In this document: one piece after another, positions 21,205 to 33,195 of the stretch
How the letters are laid out: each line of letters opens with the position of its first letter
How positions within the stretch are numbered: the first letter of the stretch is position 1
From: Synechococcus sp. MU1642
GTDB lineage: Bacteria > Cyanobacteriota > Cyanobacteriia > PCC-6307 > Cyanobiaceae
NCBI RefSeq assembly: GCF_020514115.1
Contig: NZ_VTKZ01000003.1
Span: 62,001 to 126,000 of the forward strand
Direction: 5' to 3'
Length of the DNA stretch: 64,000 bases
Program-made: the position numbers and the translations under genes
Notes under the pieces: model-generated
What the model saw: the letters and a program-made list of their open reading frames with translations, nothing else
The model's database searches: none
What the model was told of the DNA's origin: nothing

Positions 21205-21684
21205 TTAACTCAGCCCAGCGTCGCGGCGTAGTTGTTCAAGCTCCTGTTCTGCTTCAAACAACGCCCAGTCTTTTTCCAGTGTTGAAGGGCTGGGCGTTTG
21301 CTTTTGCTGGTGAAGCTCCTGCAGCTGTCCCTCCACCTCGTTGAAGCGGCGTCCCAGATCCTCCAGGTCGGCCCAGAGGGCACGGCCCTGGTTCATCAGG
21401 CTGGTGAGATGTTGTTCGGCTCGCCCGGCTAGATCGGCTGCGCCGGCTGCCTTGGCACGCTCCACCCGGCTGCGCCAGGCCCGTACGTCCTCGGCCAGCC
21501 TCAGCAGCTGCTGGCGTTGCTGCATCGCTTCGCCCTGCAGTTGCTGACGTTGCCGTTGCAAGGCTGCCGCCCGATCATTCAGGTGCTGTTCGCTGAACAG
21601 GTGCTCCTGGACGGGATTGTTGCGCAGAAAGGCGGAGAGCCGGGCGTCCAGTTCTCGCTCCAACTGCTCCAGCCAGCTGCTCAT
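21205..21684 (-). CDS. Coiled-coil protein of the hercynine-metabolism family
   Basis: A 159-residue, Gln/Arg/Glu-rich protein, mostly helical coiled coil (residues about 35-150), with no membrane segment. I match it from memory to the cyanobacterial family TIGR04376 (hercynine metabolism protein), which is known by its neighbourhood with egtB/egtD, not by function. It is the last gene of the egtB-egtD operon: its ATG overlaps the stop of the 77-residue gene (ATGA). No catalytic motif is visible; a scaffold or regulator role is a guess. Confidence 0.7.
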   Translation of the reverse strand: MSSWLEQLERELDARLSAFLRNNPVQEHLFSEQHLNDRAAALQRQRQQLQGEAMQQRQQLLRLAEDVRAWRSRVERAKAAGAADLAGRAEQHLTSLMNQGRALWADLEDLGRRFNEVEGQLQELHQQKQTPSPSTLEKDWALFEAEQELEQLRRDAGLS

Positions 21685-21914
21685 GCCTCGCCTGGGGTGG
21701 TGATCACCGGTTTTTCGATCTCTTTCTCCAGGGGTTCGATCGCGGCCGTTTTGGAGTTGAGGATCATCTGGGTGAGTTGCGCTGCTTTCACTTCTCCCAC
21801 TTCACCTTCCAGTTCTCCCAGGCGATCGAAGGCCGCCATGTAGACCGCCTCTAGGTCTTCGATTAGCTGCTCACGCTGTCCTTTGATGGCCTGACGCCGT
21901 TCGTCTGATTTCAT
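21681..21914 (-). CDS. Hercynine-metabolism small protein
   Basis: A 77-residue, highly charged helical protein: AIKGQREQLIEDLEAVYMAA, then FDRLGELEGEVGEVKAAQLTQ, ending KPVITTPGEA. It resembles the family TIGR04375 (hercynine metabolism small protein), found in cyanobacteria near ergothioneine-type genes. It begins 32 bases after the egtD stop and ends by a 4-base overlap with the next gene. Function unknown; Lys/Glu heptads suggest a coiled-coil partner for the next gene's product. Confidence 0.7.
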   Translation of the reverse strand: MKSDERRQAIKGQREQLIEDLEAVYMAAFDRLGELEGEVGEVKAAQLTQMILNSKTAAIEPLEKEIEKPVITTPGEA

Positions 21915-21946
21915 GCCGCCTGAGCTCCTGGGAGCAATGTCTGGGC

Positions 21947-22900
21947 TCAGTTTGCCGGCAAAAGCAGATGCAGAGCGATCTGCTGGTGTGGATCGGTCCA
22001 GCGTCGTTGGATCCGCCAGCCGGCCTGGGCTGCGAGGGCGGCTGCTGCGTCCGGGGAGTATTTGACGCTGTGTTCGGTGATCCAGGTGTCGCCCTGGCGA
22101 AAGAACCAGGCCTCACCGCCCAGCTGCACGGTCTGGTCCTGCGTGCTCACCAGTGCCATTTCAATGCGCTGTTGCTTTGCCTGCCAGTGGGCCCGATAGC
22201 GGAATTGCGTGGGATCGGCATCGCCCTGGAGTTCGCGGTTAAGCCGCTGCAGCAGGTTGCGGGCGAAGGCGGCGGATACGCCTGCGGCATCGTCGTAGGC
22301 GGCCTCCATTAGGGCCGGCTCGCGGGGTTGATCCAGCCCCATTAGCAGCGGCCCTCCAGCCAGCAGCTGCCGGGCATTGCGCAGAAAGTCAACAGCCTCC
22401 TCTGGAGTGAAGTTGCCCAATGAGCTGCCAGGAAAGAAGCCGATGCGTCGTTGGCCGTCCAGGCCGGGATGCTGCGGTAGCTGCTCCAGCCGGGTGTGGT
22501 CACAGCAGATACCCACCATGGCGGTGTTGGGGTGCCGGGCCGCGAGGCCGGAGAGGGCCTCCTTCAGGGCGCTGAGGCTGATGTCCAAGGCGGCGAAGAC
22601 GCTGCTGCCAAGAGCTGTGAGCAGCGGATCCACTTTGCGGGCGTTGCCGATGCCGAATTCCACCACCATCCCGGGGCCCGTGGCGGCGGCGATGGTGGCT
22701 GCGTTGTTTTCTAACAGGGCGATTTCGCGTTGGGTGAGCGTATATTCCGGCTGCCGGCAGATCTCGGCGAACAGCCGTGATCCCTCGGCGTCATAGAGCA
22801 TCCAGGCCGGCAGTTGGCGAGGGCTGCGCTGCAAGCCATCCCGAACCAGGCGCTGTAGATCCGCCGGGGGCGGGTGGAGGTTGAGCAGGCTGATGCTCAT
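21947..22900 (-). CDS. egtD: L-histidine N-alpha-methyltransferase (hercynine synthase) EgtD
   Basis: SAM-dependent enzyme that trimethylates histidine to hercynine, the first step of ergothioneine synthesis. The 317-residue product has the EgtD landmarks: PAWMLYDAEGSRLFAEICRQ, PEYTLTQREIALLE, the SAM site VVEFGIGNARKVDPLL, FFPGSSLGNFTPEEA and the C-terminal SVKYSPDAAAALAAQAGW. ATG 22898-22900 is chosen because it forms an ATGA overlap with the egtB stop; the longer upstream frame lies over egtB. Product SAH would go to AhcY. Confidence 0.93.
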   Translation of the reverse strand: MSISLLNLHPPPADLQRLVRDGLQRSPRQLPAWMLYDAEGSRLFAEICRQPEYTLTQREIALLENNAATIAAATGPGMVVEFGIGNARKVDPLLTALGSSVFAALDISLSALKEALSGLAARHPNTAMVGICCDHTRLEQLPQHPGLDGQRRIGFFPGSSLGNFTPEEAVDFLRNARQLLAGGPLLMGLDQPREPALMEAAYDDAAGVSAAFARNLLQRLNRELQGDADPTQFRYRAHWQAKQQRIEMALVSTQDQTVQLGGEAWFFRQGDTWITEHSVKYSPDAAAALAAQAGWRIQRRWTDPHQQIALHLLLPAN

Positions 22901-24045
22901 CGGGCCAGACGGATGCCGGCCGCCATCCAGCGGCTCGCTGGCGGGAAAAAATTGCGGTAGCTGTTGCGCTCGTGGCCCGGGGGCGTGAGCCAGCTGCTGC
23001 CGCGTAGCACCATCTGGGAGCTCATGAATTTGCCGTTGTATTCGCCGATGGCCCCTTCCACTGGGCGAAAGCCGGGATAGGGGCTGTAGGCACTGGCGGT
23101 CCACTGCCACAGCACCCTGTGGGCGTGCTGCATGGCAGCGCCATGCAGGCCAAGGGCGTGTTCCCATTCCGCTTCGGTGGGGAGCCGGGCACCGCTCCAG
23201 CGGGCATAGGCGTCCGCTTCGAACCAGCTCAGATGGCGCACCGGTGCCTTGGGGTCGTGGCGGCGGCGGCCCGCCAGGGTGAATTCGTGGTTGTACCCCC
23301 GCCAGTAGCGCGGCGCCTGCCATCGGTGCTGTTGCACCAATGCCCAGCCTTCACTCATCCAAAGTTCGGGCCGTTGATAGCCCCCATCGGCGATGAAGCC
23401 GGCGTAGCCGGCGTTGCTTACCAGACAGCTGCTCAGCTCAAACGGCTCCATCCACACCCGGTGCCGCGGCGTCTCGTTGTCAAAGTGGAACCCCTCGCCC
23501 TGGTGGCCGATCTCCGTCAGCCCGCCGGGGCAGGCCAGCCACTGTTCCTCCTCCAGGGTCACAGTCAGCTCAGCTTCAAGGTTGTAGACGGGTTCCAAGG
23601 GCTGGCGGTTGAAGCCATCCAAGAGGTCCATCAGCAGCAGTTCCTGGTGCTGTTGCTCGTGCTGCAGGCCGAGCTGCACCAAGACCTCAACTTCTTTAGG
23701 CGGCTCCTGCAGCAGTACCTCCAGACCGGCATCGACTCTTTGGCGCCAGGCCAGCACCGCGCCGATGGCCGGACGGCTGAGCAGCCCTCGCTGCGGCCGG
23801 GGGTGACGCGCTCCGACGGCGTCGTAATAGGAGTTGAACTGATAGCTCCAGAGCGGGTCGCAGGCCTGATGTCCAGCTGCATGGGGGTGCAGCACGAAGG
23901 TGTCGAAGAACCAGTTGGTATGGCCCAGATGCCATTTGGGTGGGCTGGCATCGGCCATCCCCTGGAGCATCAGGTCTTCAGGTTCCAGAGGTGCGATCAG
24001 TGCTTCGCTGCGGCGCCGCACCGCCAGCAGAGTGTCCAGCAGCAC
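22897..24045 (-). CDS. egtB: Ergothioneine-type sulfoxide synthase EgtB
   Basis: Iron enzyme that joins a thiol to hercynine with O2. The 382-residue product has an N-terminal DinB-like domain with the three-histidine iron site (H39 region KWHLGHTNW and HEQQHQE) and a C-terminal FGE-sulfatase fold (HLSWFEADAYARWSGARLPTEAEWE, VLRGSSW, RNFFP). It leads a four-gene operon, egtB, egtD, small protein, coiled-coil protein. No egtA, egtC or egtE is in the window, so the thiol donor (cysteine or gamma-glutamylcysteine) cannot be told from context. Confidence 0.92.
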   Translation of the reverse strand: MLLDTLLAVRRRSEALIAPLEPEDLMLQGMADASPPKWHLGHTNWFFDTFVLHPHAAGHQACDPLWSYQFNSYYDAVGARHPRPQRGLLSRPAIGAVLAWRQRVDAGLEVLLQEPPKEVEVLVQLGLQHEQQHQELLLMDLLDGFNRQPLEPVYNLEAELTVTLEEEQWLACPGGLTEIGHQGEGFHFDNETPRHRVWMEPFELSSCLVSNAGYAGFIADGGYQRPELWMSEGWALVQQHRWQAPRYWRGYNHEFTLAGRRRHDPKAPVRHLSWFEADAYARWSGARLPTEAEWEHALGLHGAAMQHAHRVLWQWTASAYSPYPGFRPVEGAIGEYNGKFMSSQMVLRGSSWLTPPGHERNSYRNFFPPASRWMAAGIRLAR

Positions 24046-24123
24046 GAGCCCGATCCATCCTTCGCGGACCCTAGGGGGTGCAGCAAACCATCGGTACCAT
24101 CAGCCCTCCATTTATTTGCGCTC

Positions 24124-25041
24124 GTGCCTGAGCCCACAAATTCGCAGCGAACAAGCCGTGCGCAAGCTCGCGCGCAGGGAGCGGAGGGTCGTCTCTGGCC
24201 CGTGGTGATCGCTCTGGGTCTTTTGGCGCTGGTGGGTTCCGCGATTGGATGGTTCCTGCTTCCCCGCAGTTCACCCGTCGACACTGCGCCTGATCGTGCG
24301 GTTCAGCAGCCTGCCGTCAGATTGCCGTCAGAGGAGTTTGATCAACGTGAGCAGCTGTACAGCCGCTTGCGGATGCTGCAGGTGGATCGCAGTTGGTTTA
24401 TTGAGCTTGTTGATGCCAGCCAGCTCAGCACGGAGTCGCAGCAGGATGCGCCGTTTCGCAGGGTCTGGACCGAGCTGGCCGAGCAATGGCTGGCTCGGAT
24501 TGCCTTGCTGCCGCCGGCGATTCGGGCCCAGTTGGGGCGTCTGAGGGCAGGGGACTGGCAGCAGCCGCGTCAGGCGCTGTTGAAACAGGGCGTTCATCCG
24601 CGGGTCGTGGAGCATCTTGTGAGTGCTGGAGCCCAGGATCTGCTGCCGGTGACCATGCGCGGCCGGAAACCCGCCGACCCCTTCCTTCAGCTCTGGATTG
24701 CAGCGGCGCTTCAGAGCCTTGATGAAGTCGAGATCGTGCGGCTCAGTGCGCGCCCGCTGGAACCCACCAACACGTCGTTGCGTATCTCGGCCGGTGGCGC
24801 GCGTTTGGTCCTGGTGGAGGCTCCAGCAGGTAATGCCGTGGCCCTGGGCATCAACGGCACACCGCTGATGCAGATGATGGTGTTCGGCGTCAATGGGCAG
24901 GTGGCGGAGGAGAGTGGCCCCCTGCGGGTTGCTCGGATTGCGCCGGACGCGGGCTCGCCGCTGCAGGTGTTGGTCACCAACCAAGGGGTCTCTTCGAGTC
25001 TGTTCACCCTGTCTTGTCGAGCGGACCCGCTCGATCAGTAG
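24124..25041 (+). CDS. Conserved hypothetical protein with one N-terminal membrane helix
   Basis: A 305-residue protein of unknown function. Residues 1-20 are polar and basic, followed by one strong membrane helix ([22 protein letters not shown], about 25-47). The remaining 250 residues are likely periplasmic or thylakoid-lumenal; they are helical up to about 180 and then beta-rich ([32 protein letters not shown] onward). No catalytic motif is recognised. GTG 24124 is used because the longer frame lies antisense to egtB. Divergent from egtB with 78 bases between, and it overlaps convergent smpB by 7 bases. Confidence 0.7.
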   Translation: MPEPTNSQRTSRAQARAQGAEGRLWPVVIALGLLALVGSAIGWFLLPRSSPVDTAPDRAVQQPAVRLPSEEFDQREQLYSRLRMLQVDRSWFIELVDASQLSTESQQDAPFRRVWTELAEQWLARIALLPPAIRAQLGRLRAGDWQQPRQALLKQGVHPRVVEHLVSAGAQDLLPVTMRGRKPADPFLQLWIAAALQSLDEVEIVRLSARPLEPTNTSLRISAGGARLVLVEAPAGNAVALGINGTPLMQMMVFGVNGQVAEESGPLRVARIAPDAGSPLQVLVTNQGVSSSLFTLSCRADPLDQ

Positions 25042-25535
25042 CGCTCCATCGCCGCTTTCACATCCTTTTTGGATTGCTTTTCCTTTTCGGCGGCGCGCTT
25101 GTCGTGCAACTTGCGACCTTTGCCCAGACCAATGGTGAGTTTGATCCAGGACCCCTTTAGGTGAATGTTGAGGGGGATCAGCGTCAGGCCTTTCTGATCC
25201 ACCAGGCCGCGCAGTTTGTCGATCTCACGGCGATGGGCCAGCAGTTTGCGGGTGCGCAGTGGGTCGTGGTTGAAGTAGCTCCCGGCGTGGGTGTGGGGTG
25301 AGATGTGCACGTTGTGCAGCTGAAGCTCTCCATTGCGGATCAGGCAGAAGCCATCGCGCAGGTTGGCTTTGCCGTTACGGATCGACTTCACCTCGGTGCC
25401 CACCAGCTCGATGCCGGTTTCCAGGGTTTCGAGAATCTCGTACTGGTGCCGTGCCTGTCGGTTGTCCGCCAGCATCCTATTGGCGGCGGCCCGTGCTGCG
25501 GCTGCGGCTGCTTTTTTCGCTCCTCCCTTGGCCAT
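25035..25535 (-). CDS. smpB: SsrA (tmRNA)-binding protein SmpB
   Basis: Partner of tmRNA in rescuing stalled ribosomes. From ATG 25533-25535 the product has 166 residues with the OB-fold segments [29 protein letters not shown] and [16 protein letters not shown], and the C-terminal tail [16 protein letters not shown] that enters the mRNA channel. The N-terminus ([17 protein letters not shown]) is Ala/Lys-rich and longer than usual. tmRNA itself is not in the window. Overlaps the previous gene's 3' end by 7 bases and is divergent from ruvB. Confidence 0.95.
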   Translation of the reverse strand: MAKGGAKKAAAAAARAAANRMLADNRQARHQYEILETLETGIELVGTEVKSIRNGKANLRDGFCLIRNGELQLHNVHISPHTHAGSYFNHDPLRTRKLLAHRREIDKLRGLVDQKGLTLIPLNIHLKGSWIKLTIGLGKGRKLHDKRAAEKEKQSKKDVKAAMERY

Positions 25536-25585
25536 GGCTGCGGCTGCGTCTTCCGACCCTATCCAGGTCTGGGTACCCTGCCCGC

Positions 25586-26632
25586 ATGGCGATTGTCTCT
25601 TCCAGTTCAGGTCGCAAGCCACCACGCCGCCCTGAAGCGCTGGTGGACTCCCAGCCGGCTCCTGAAGAGGCGGTGAGTCGGCCGGAAGATCAGTTGAGGC
25701 CTCAGCGCCTCGACGACTACATCGGTCAGAGCGAACTCAAGCAGGTGCTGGTTATTGCGGTGCAAGCGGCGCTTGGCCGCGGCGATGCTCTTGATCATGT
25801 TCTGCTCTATGGCCCGCCGGGTTTGGGCAAAACCACCATGGCCATGGTGTTGGCCGGGGAAATGGGGGTGCAGTGCAAGGTCACCAGTGCACCGGCCTTA
25901 GAACGCCCGCGCGACATCGTTGGTTTGTTGGTCAACCTGCAGCCACGTGATCTGCTGTTCATTGACGAGATTCATCGCCTGAGTCGCGTGGCGGAGGAGC
26001 TGCTCTACCCGGCGATGGAAGACCGTCGCCTTGATCTCACCGTGGGCAAGGGCAGCACAGCACGAACCCGTTCCCTCGACTTGCCGCCGTTCACGCTCGT
26101 AGGTGCCACCACCCGTGCCGGATCGCTGAGCTCCCCGTTGCGGGACAGGTTTGGCCTGATCCAGCGGTTGGAGTTTTACGGCCAGGATGATCTGGAAGCG
26201 ATCGTGGAGCGTACCGCCGGGCTGATCGGGGTCACCCTCACACCGCAGGCCCGCAGCAGCATTGCGGCCTCCTGCCGCGGTACGCCCAGGATTGCCAACC
26301 GCCTGCTGCGCCGGGTGCGGGATGTGGCCAGCGTGCGCGGTGGTAGCCGTGGCGCCATTGATCAGGCACTGGTGGGAGAGGCCTTGAGCCTGCACCGTGT
26401 TGATCATCGGGGCCTCGATGCCAGCGATCGGCGCTTGCTGCAGCTGCTGATCGACCAACACGGTGGCGGCCCAGTGGGTCTGGAGACTCTGGCGGCTGCC
26501 CTTGGCGACGACCCCGTCACTTTGGAGACTGTGGTGGAGCCGTTTTTGCTGCAGCAGGGGTTGCTGATGCGCACTCCCCGCGGCCGGATGGTTACGGATG
26601 CGGCCCGCAGTCATCTGGCCGAGACAGCATGA
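25586..26632 (+). CDS. ruvB: Holliday junction branch migration ATPase RuvB
   Basis: Hexameric AAA+ motor of the RuvABC complex. The 348-residue product has [12 protein letters not shown] at the start of the core, Walker [11 protein letters not shown], Walker [24 protein letters not shown], the sensor region [21 protein letters not shown] with the arginine finger, and the winged-helix C-terminus ending [18 protein letters not shown] 25586 chosen; upstream extension overlaps smpB. Its stop overlaps the TPR gene start by 4 bases. Confidence 0.97.
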   Translation: MAIVSSSSGRKPPRRPEALVDSQPAPEEAVSRPEDQLRPQRLDDYIGQSELKQVLVIAVQAALGRGDALDHVLLYGPPGLGKTTMAMVLAGEMGVQCKVTSAPALERPRDIVGLLVNLQPRDLLFIDEIHRLSRVAEELLYPAMEDRRLDLTVGKGSTARTRSLDLPPFTLVGATTRAGSLSSPLRDRFGLIQRLEFYGQDDLEAIVERTAGLIGVTLTPQARSSIAASCRGTPRIANRLLRRVRDVASVRGGSRGAIDQALVGEALSLHRVDHRGLDASDRRLLQLLIDQHGGGPVGLETLAAALGDDPVTLETVVEPFLLQQGLLMRTPRGRMVTDAARSHLAETA

Positions 26633-27393
26633 ACTGGTTTCTCGTCCTGGTGCTGAGTCTTGTGCTGGCCCTGCCGGTGCAGGCCCTCGACCTGCAGGGT
26701 CTCTATGAACAGGCGCTGACAGCAAGCCGTCAGGGGGATTTTGTGGAGGCGCTGCCCCTGTGGGACCGCTTTCTGGAGCAGGCCCCAGAGGACGCAGCAG
26801 CGCTGAGCAACCGCGGCAATGTGCGTCTGGCCCTGGGGGATGTGTCTGGGGCCATCAAAGATCAGAGCGCTTCGATTGATCTGGCGCCTGAGGAAAGCGA
26901 CCCGCATCTGAACCGGGGCACGGCAGAGGAAGCGCTTCAGGACTGGTCTGCTGCCGCGGAGGACTATCTGTGGATCTTGGAGCGTGATCCGCAGGATGCC
27001 TCAGCCCTCTACAACCTGGCCAATGTGCGCGGCTCGCAAGGGGACTGGCCTGGGGCGCGAGAGCTTTATGGCCAAGCGGCCTTCGCTCGCCCCGGCTTCG
27101 CCATGGCTCGCTCAAGCGAGGCCCTGGCGGCCTGGCAAGGGGGAGACCTCGATTGGGCGGAGGCGGAATTGCGCAAACTGATTCGTCGCTATCCCTTGTT
27201 CGCCGACGCTCGGGCGGCCCTTAGCGGCCTGCTCTGGCGTGAAGGATCCAGTGGTGAAGCCGAAAGCCACTGGGCCGCGGCGGCCGGGCTGGATCAGCGT
27301 TACCGCCAGGCCGACTGGCTGCAGCAGGTGCGCCGCTGGCCACCGCAGCCGACGGCGGACCTGATGGCGTTCCTGGCCTTGGAGGCGTCTTGA
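26629..27393 (+). CDS. Secreted TPR-repeat protein
   Basis: A 254-residue protein with a signal peptide ([17 protein letters not shown], cut near residue 20) followed by about four tetratricopeptide repeats: [60 protein letters not shown] and [20 protein letters not shown]. These act as protein-binding scaffolds; in cyanobacteria many help photosystem assembly in the lumen or periplasm. Function here is not known. Coupled to ruvB by ATGA and 1 base before the M20 hydrolase gene. Confidence 0.85.
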   Translation: MNWFLVLVLSLVLALPVQALDLQGLYEQALTASRQGDFVEALPLWDRFLEQAPEDAAALSNRGNVRLALGDVSGAIKDQSASIDLAPEESDPHLNRGTAEEALQDWSAAAEDYLWILERDPQDASALYNLANVRGSQGDWPGARELYGQAAFARPGFAMARSSEALAAWQGGDLDWAEAELRKLIRRYPLFADARAALSGLLWREGSSGEAESHWAAAAGLDQRYRQADWLQQVRRWPPQPTADLMAFLALEAS

Positions 27394-27394
27394 G

Positions 27395-28576
27395 ATGACC
27401 CAGGTGGCGGCCCTTTCCGATCGACTCAGCCGTGAGCTGCCTGAGCTGCTGGAGCTGCGCCGGCATCTGCATGCCCACCCTGAACTCAGCGGTGAAGAAC
27501 ACCAGACGGCTGCGCTGGTGGCCGGTGAATTGCGTCAGTTGGGTTGGCGTGTGCGCGAGGGTGTTGGCCGCACGGGGGTGCTGGCCGAATTGGGTCCTGA
27601 CCACGGCCCCACGGTGGGCTTACGGGTGGACATGGATGCCTTGCCGGTGGAGGAGCGCACCGGTCTGCCCTATGCCTCCACCCGCCAGGGCTTGATGCAT
27701 GCCTGCGGCCATGATTTGCACACCTGCACGGGCCTGGGGGTGGCGCGTTTGCTGGCCCAGGAGCCGAGTTTGTCGGCTCGGGTGCGCTTGCTGTTTCAAC
27801 CCGCCGAAGAGCTGGCCCAGGGGGCGGTGTGGATGCGGGATGCGGGGGCGGTGGAGGGCCTCAATGCTTTGTATGGCGTGCATGTGGTCCCGAATCTTCC
27901 GGTGGGCACCGTGGGGATCCGGCGGGGCTGTCTCACGGCGGCGGCCGGCGAGCTGGAAATCCTGGTGCAGGGAGAGGGCGGCCATGGTGCCCGTCCCCAT
28001 CAGTCGGTGGATGCTGTTTGGCTGGCTGCTCGGGTGATCACAGAGCTTCAGCAGACCATCGCCCGCCGCTTGGATGCATTGCATCCGGTGGTGATCAGTT
28101 TCGGCAAGGTGGAGGGTGGTCGTGCCTTCAACGTGATTGCCGATCAGGTGCGTTTGCTGGGCACGGTGCGCTGTCTGGATCTGCAGCAGCACGCCCTGCT
28201 GCCGGACTGGATCGATGAGACGGTGCAGGGAATCTGTGCCAGCGGCGGTGGTTCGGCTGTGGTCAATTACCGCTGCATTGCACCACCGGTGCACAACGAC
28301 CCGGAGCTCACGACCTTGCTCGAACGTTGTGCAGTGGATTGTCTGGGCCGCGACAAGGTGCTCCCCGTAGAACAACCCTCCCTGGGGGCCGAAGACTTTG
28401 CTGAGCTGCTTCGGGATGTGCCGGGAATGATGGTGCGGCTGGGGGTGGCTGGGCCCGAAGGGTGTGCGCCGCTGCATAACGGAGCTTTCGCGCTGGAGGA
28501 AGACGCCCTCGGTGTTGGCATTGCGGTGCTCACAGCCACCGTGCTGGCGTGGATCAAGGAGAACACCTCGGCATGA
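27395..28576 (+). CDS. M20-family amidohydrolase / aminoacylase
   Basis: A 393-residue metallohydrolase of the M20D group (hippurate, N-acyl amino acid and IAA-amino acid hydrolases). Metal and catalytic motifs: LRRHLHAHPELSGEE, GLRVDMDALPVEE, HACGHDLHTCTGLG with the bridging Cys-Gly-His-Asp, FQPAEE and the C-terminal SLGAEDFAELL; the dimerisation domain carries GHGARPHQSVDAV. It cleaves N-acyl bonds, but the substrate cannot be read from sequence. In an operon from ruvB to the HEAT gene with tight overlaps. Confidence 0.92.
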   Translation: MTQVAALSDRLSRELPELLELRRHLHAHPELSGEEHQTAALVAGELRQLGWRVREGVGRTGVLAELGPDHGPTVGLRVDMDALPVEERTGLPYASTRQGLMHACGHDLHTCTGLGVARLLAQEPSLSARVRLLFQPAEELAQGAVWMRDAGAVEGLNALYGVHVVPNLPVGTVGIRRGCLTAAAGELEILVQGEGGHGARPHQSVDAVWLAARVITELQQTIARRLDALHPVVISFGKVEGGRAFNVIADQVRLLGTVRCLDLQQHALLPDWIDETVQGICASGGGSAVVNYRCIAPPVHNDPELTTLLERCAVDCLGRDKVLPVEQPSLGAEDFAELLRDVPGMMVRLGVAGPEGCAPLHNGAFALEEDALGVGIAVLTATVLAWIKENTSA

Positions 28577-28796
28577 ACCAACGTCGTGCGCTGATTTGGG
28601 TTTCTCTTGGGGCTCCGTTGCTGGTCCTGCTCGCGTTGCTGGCCACAAACCAGCGTCAGGGTAAGGACCGGGTGCAGGTGCTCCCTGCGGTGCTTGTGGG
28701 TTCGGGTCTCATCATTAGCAGCGCCCTCGGTCGGCAGCGCCGCCGCGCCAGGCTGTTGGCCGATCTTCAGCGGGCGCGCATCCCCGGCGGCAACCC

Positions 28797-28800
<4 letters not shown>
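28573..28800 (+). CDS. Small two-helix membrane protein
   Basis: A 75-residue protein of unknown function with a membrane helix at about 8-25 (ALIWVSLGAPLLVLLALLA), a basic loop and a second hydrophobic stretch (VLPAVLVGSGLIISSAL, about 37-53), then an Arg-rich cytoplasmic tail (GRQRRRARLLADLQRAR). ATG 28573 overlaps the M20 gene stop and its own stop overlaps the HEAT gene start, so it is translated as part of the chain. Confidence 0.7.
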
Positions 28801-30996
<2,196 letters not shown>

Positions 30997-31022
30997 TTGC
31001 GTTGTCTGAATTCAGCTGTTGG

Positions 31023-31052
31023 CCCGGCGTCCTCTTGGACGTCGGGTTTTTT
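31023..31052 (+). terminator. Intrinsic terminator of thiC
   Basis: A ten-base stem CCCGGCGTCC / GGACGTCGGG (one G-T pair) around a TCTT loop, directly followed by six T. It lies 26 bases after the thiC stop. Confidence 0.9.
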
Positions 31053-31077
31053 GTGTAAGGCCATTGGCTTATGGCAT

Positions 31078-31110
31078 AAAAAAAGACCCCCTGCCGAAGC
31101 AGGAGGCTTT
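31078..31110 (-). terminator. Intrinsic terminator of tkt
   Basis: Read on the minus strand: GCCTCCTGC, a TTCG tetraloop, GCAGGGGGTC, then seven T. It lies just after the tkt stop and back to back with the thiC terminator. Confidence 0.88.
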
Positions 31111-31131
31111 GTCGTTGAAGTGTTCTGGTGA

Positions 31132-33141
31132 TCAGCCGAGCAGAGCCTTGGCTTTGGCTACCACGTTCTCTACCGTGAAGCCAAATTCCTTGAGGCAGGT
31201 GCCGCCGGGAGCTGAAGCACCGAAGCGGTTCATGGTGACGCTGTCGCCATCGAGACCGATGAAACGGTGCCAGCCAAAGGATTCAGCCGCTTCCACCACC
31301 ATGCGCTTGCGCACGGCGTTGGGGAGCACCTCTTCCTTGTAGGTGTCGGTTTGCTCGTCGAACAGTTCGACGCAGGGCATGGATACCACGCGCACTTTCT
31401 GGCCTTCGGCGGTGAGTTGCTTGGCGGCTTGGACGCAGAGGTCAAGCTCTGTGCCGGTGCCGATCAGGATCAGATCAGGGGTGCCTGCGCAGTCCTCGAG
31501 CACGTAACCGCCTAGTGCCACCTTTTCGATCGAGGAGTTGGCCTGGTTGGCCATGCCCTGACGGCTGAGGCAGAGGGAGCTGGGACGATTTCGGTTTTGG
31601 ATCGCCACCTTGTATGCACCACTGGTTTCGTTGCCGTCGCCAGGGCGGAACACCAACATCCCTGGCATCGCGCGGAGCGATGGGATGGTTTCGATCGGCT
31701 GGTGGGTGGGGCCGTCTTCGCCGACGCCGATCGAGTCGTGGGTGAGCACGTAAATCACACCCAGCATGCTCAGGGCAGACAGGCGCATGGAGCCGCGCAT
31801 GTAGTCGGCAAACACCAGGAAGGTGCCGCCGTAAGGGATCAAACCACTGTTGTGATACGCAATGCCGTTGAGGATGGCCGCCATGGCGTGTTCGCGCACA
31901 CCGAAGTGCAGATAGCGCTTTTCGGGGCTGCTGGCCTGATAGGAGCCGGTCTCGCCCTTGATGTCCGTGTAATTGGAATGGGTGAGGTCAGCGGAGCCGC
32001 CAATGAGTTCGGGCAGGTTGGGACCCAATGCACCCAGGCAGATCTGGGAGTGCTTGCGGGTGGCCAGGCCACCATCTTCCGGGGTGTAGGTGGGCAGGTC
32101 CTTGTCCCAACCCTCGGGCAGCTCACCGCGCAGCATCCGCTCGAATTCGGCGGCTTCCGTGGGGTACTTGGTGCGGTAAGCAGCCAGGGTCTGGTTCCAC
32201 TCAGCCTCGAGGCTGGCGCCGCGGTCGATTGCCTTGCGGAACTGGTCGTAGGCGTCCTGGGGGATTTCGAAGGGGGCGTAGTCCCAACCCAGTTGCTGAC
32301 GGGTTAGTGCGGCTTCCTCTTCACCCAGAGCAGCACCGTGAACACCCGCGGTGTCGGCCTTGTTGGGGGAGCCGTAGCCGATGATGGTGGTCACCTTGAT
32401 GATCGATGGCTTATCAGTGACGGCCTTAGCGGCTTCGATCGCCTTGGCGATGCCATCCACATCAGTGTTGCCCTCGGCCACGTGCTGCACGTGCCAGCCG
32501 TAGGCCTCGTAACGCTTCAGAACGTCCTCTGTGAAGGACACATCGGTGCGGCCATCGATGGTGATGCTGTTGTCGTCGTAAAGGGCGATCAGCTTGCCCA
32601 GCTTCAGGTGGCCGGCAAGGGAGGCTGCCTCTGAGGAGACGCCTTCTTGGTTACAGCCGTCACCCATCACCACGTAGGTGTAGTGATCCACCACGGTGGT
32701 ATCGGCCTTGTTGAACTTGGCGGCTAGATGGGATTCAGCGATGGCCAGACCCACAGCGTTGGAGATGCCGGCACCCAGGGGGCCGGTGGTCACCTCAACC
32801 CCGGGGGTTTCAAAGGTTTCGGGGTGACCGGGAGTCTTGGAGCCCCACTGGCGGAACTGCTTGACGTCTTCGATCGTCACCGAGTCGTAGCCAGTGAGGT
32901 GCAGCAGCGCATAGAGCAGCATGCAGCCGTGGCCAGCCGAGAGCACGAAGCGGTCGCGGTTGAACCACTTGGGGTTCTTGGGGTTGTGCTTGAGGAACTT
33001 GTCCCAAAGCGCGTAACCCATGGGTGCGCAGCCCATTGGCAGGCCGGGGTGGCCGCTGTTGGACTTGTTGATGGCGTCGACAGCCAGCATCCGAATGCTG
33101 TTGATGCAGAGCGTGTCGAGTGACGCGGGCGCAGCGACCAT
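31132..33141 (-). CDS. tkt: Transketolase
   Basis: Thiamin-dependent enzyme of the Calvin cycle and pentose phosphate pathway. The 669-residue product has the N-terminal SGHPGLPMG and [16 protein letters not shown] motifs, the ThDP-binding [10 protein letters not shown]...NS region, TTGPLGAGI, and the pyrimidine-domain motifs [13 protein letters not shown] and the catalytic stretch [17 protein letters not shown]. Third in an acpP-fabF-tkt minus-strand series, 54 bases after fabF, and followed by its own terminator. Uses the cofactor whose synthesis starts with the facing thiC. Confidence 0.97.
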   Translation of the reverse strand: MVAAPASLDTLCINSIRMLAVDAINKSNSGHPGLPMGCAPMGYALWDKFLKHNPKNPKWFNRDRFVLSAGHGCMLLYALLHLTGYDSVTIEDVKQFRQWGSKTPGHPETFETPGVEVTTGPLGAGISNAVGLAIAESHLAAKFNKADTTVVDHYTYVVMGDGCNQEGVSSEAASLAGHLKLGKLIALYDDNSITIDGRTDVSFTEDVLKRYEAYGWHVQHVAEGNTDVDGIAKAIEAAKAVTDKPSIIKVTTIIGYGSPNKADTAGVHGAALGEEEAALTRQQLGWDYAPFEIPQDAYDQFRKAIDRGASLEAEWNQTLAAYRTKYPTEAAEFERMLRGELPEGWDKDLPTYTPEDGGLATRKHSQICLGALGPNLPELIGGSADLTHSNYTDIKGETGSYQASSPEKRYLHFGVREHAMAAILNGIAYHNSGLIPYGGTFLVFADYMRGSMRLSALSMLGVIYVLTHDSIGVGEDGPTHQPIETIPSLRAMPGMLVFRPGDGNETSGAYKVAIQNRNRPSSLCLSRQGMANQANSSIEKVALGGYVLEDCAGTPDLILIGTGTELDLCVQAAKQLTAEGQKVRVVSMPCVELFDEQTDTYKEEVLPNAVRKRMVVEAAESFGWHRFIGLDGDSVTMNRFGASAPGGTCLKEFGFTVENVVAKAKALLG

Positions 33142-33195
33142 GGTGTTAGAGGGAAAAGTTGGAGCGATTTTGACGCACGGCGTGAGCGCGGAGGC

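Noticed and set aside
23119-24123. Large plus-strand frame antisense to egtB
   Set aside because: It is the extension of the 305-residue protein's frame over egtB; it lacks domains and EgtB motifs on the other strand are clear.
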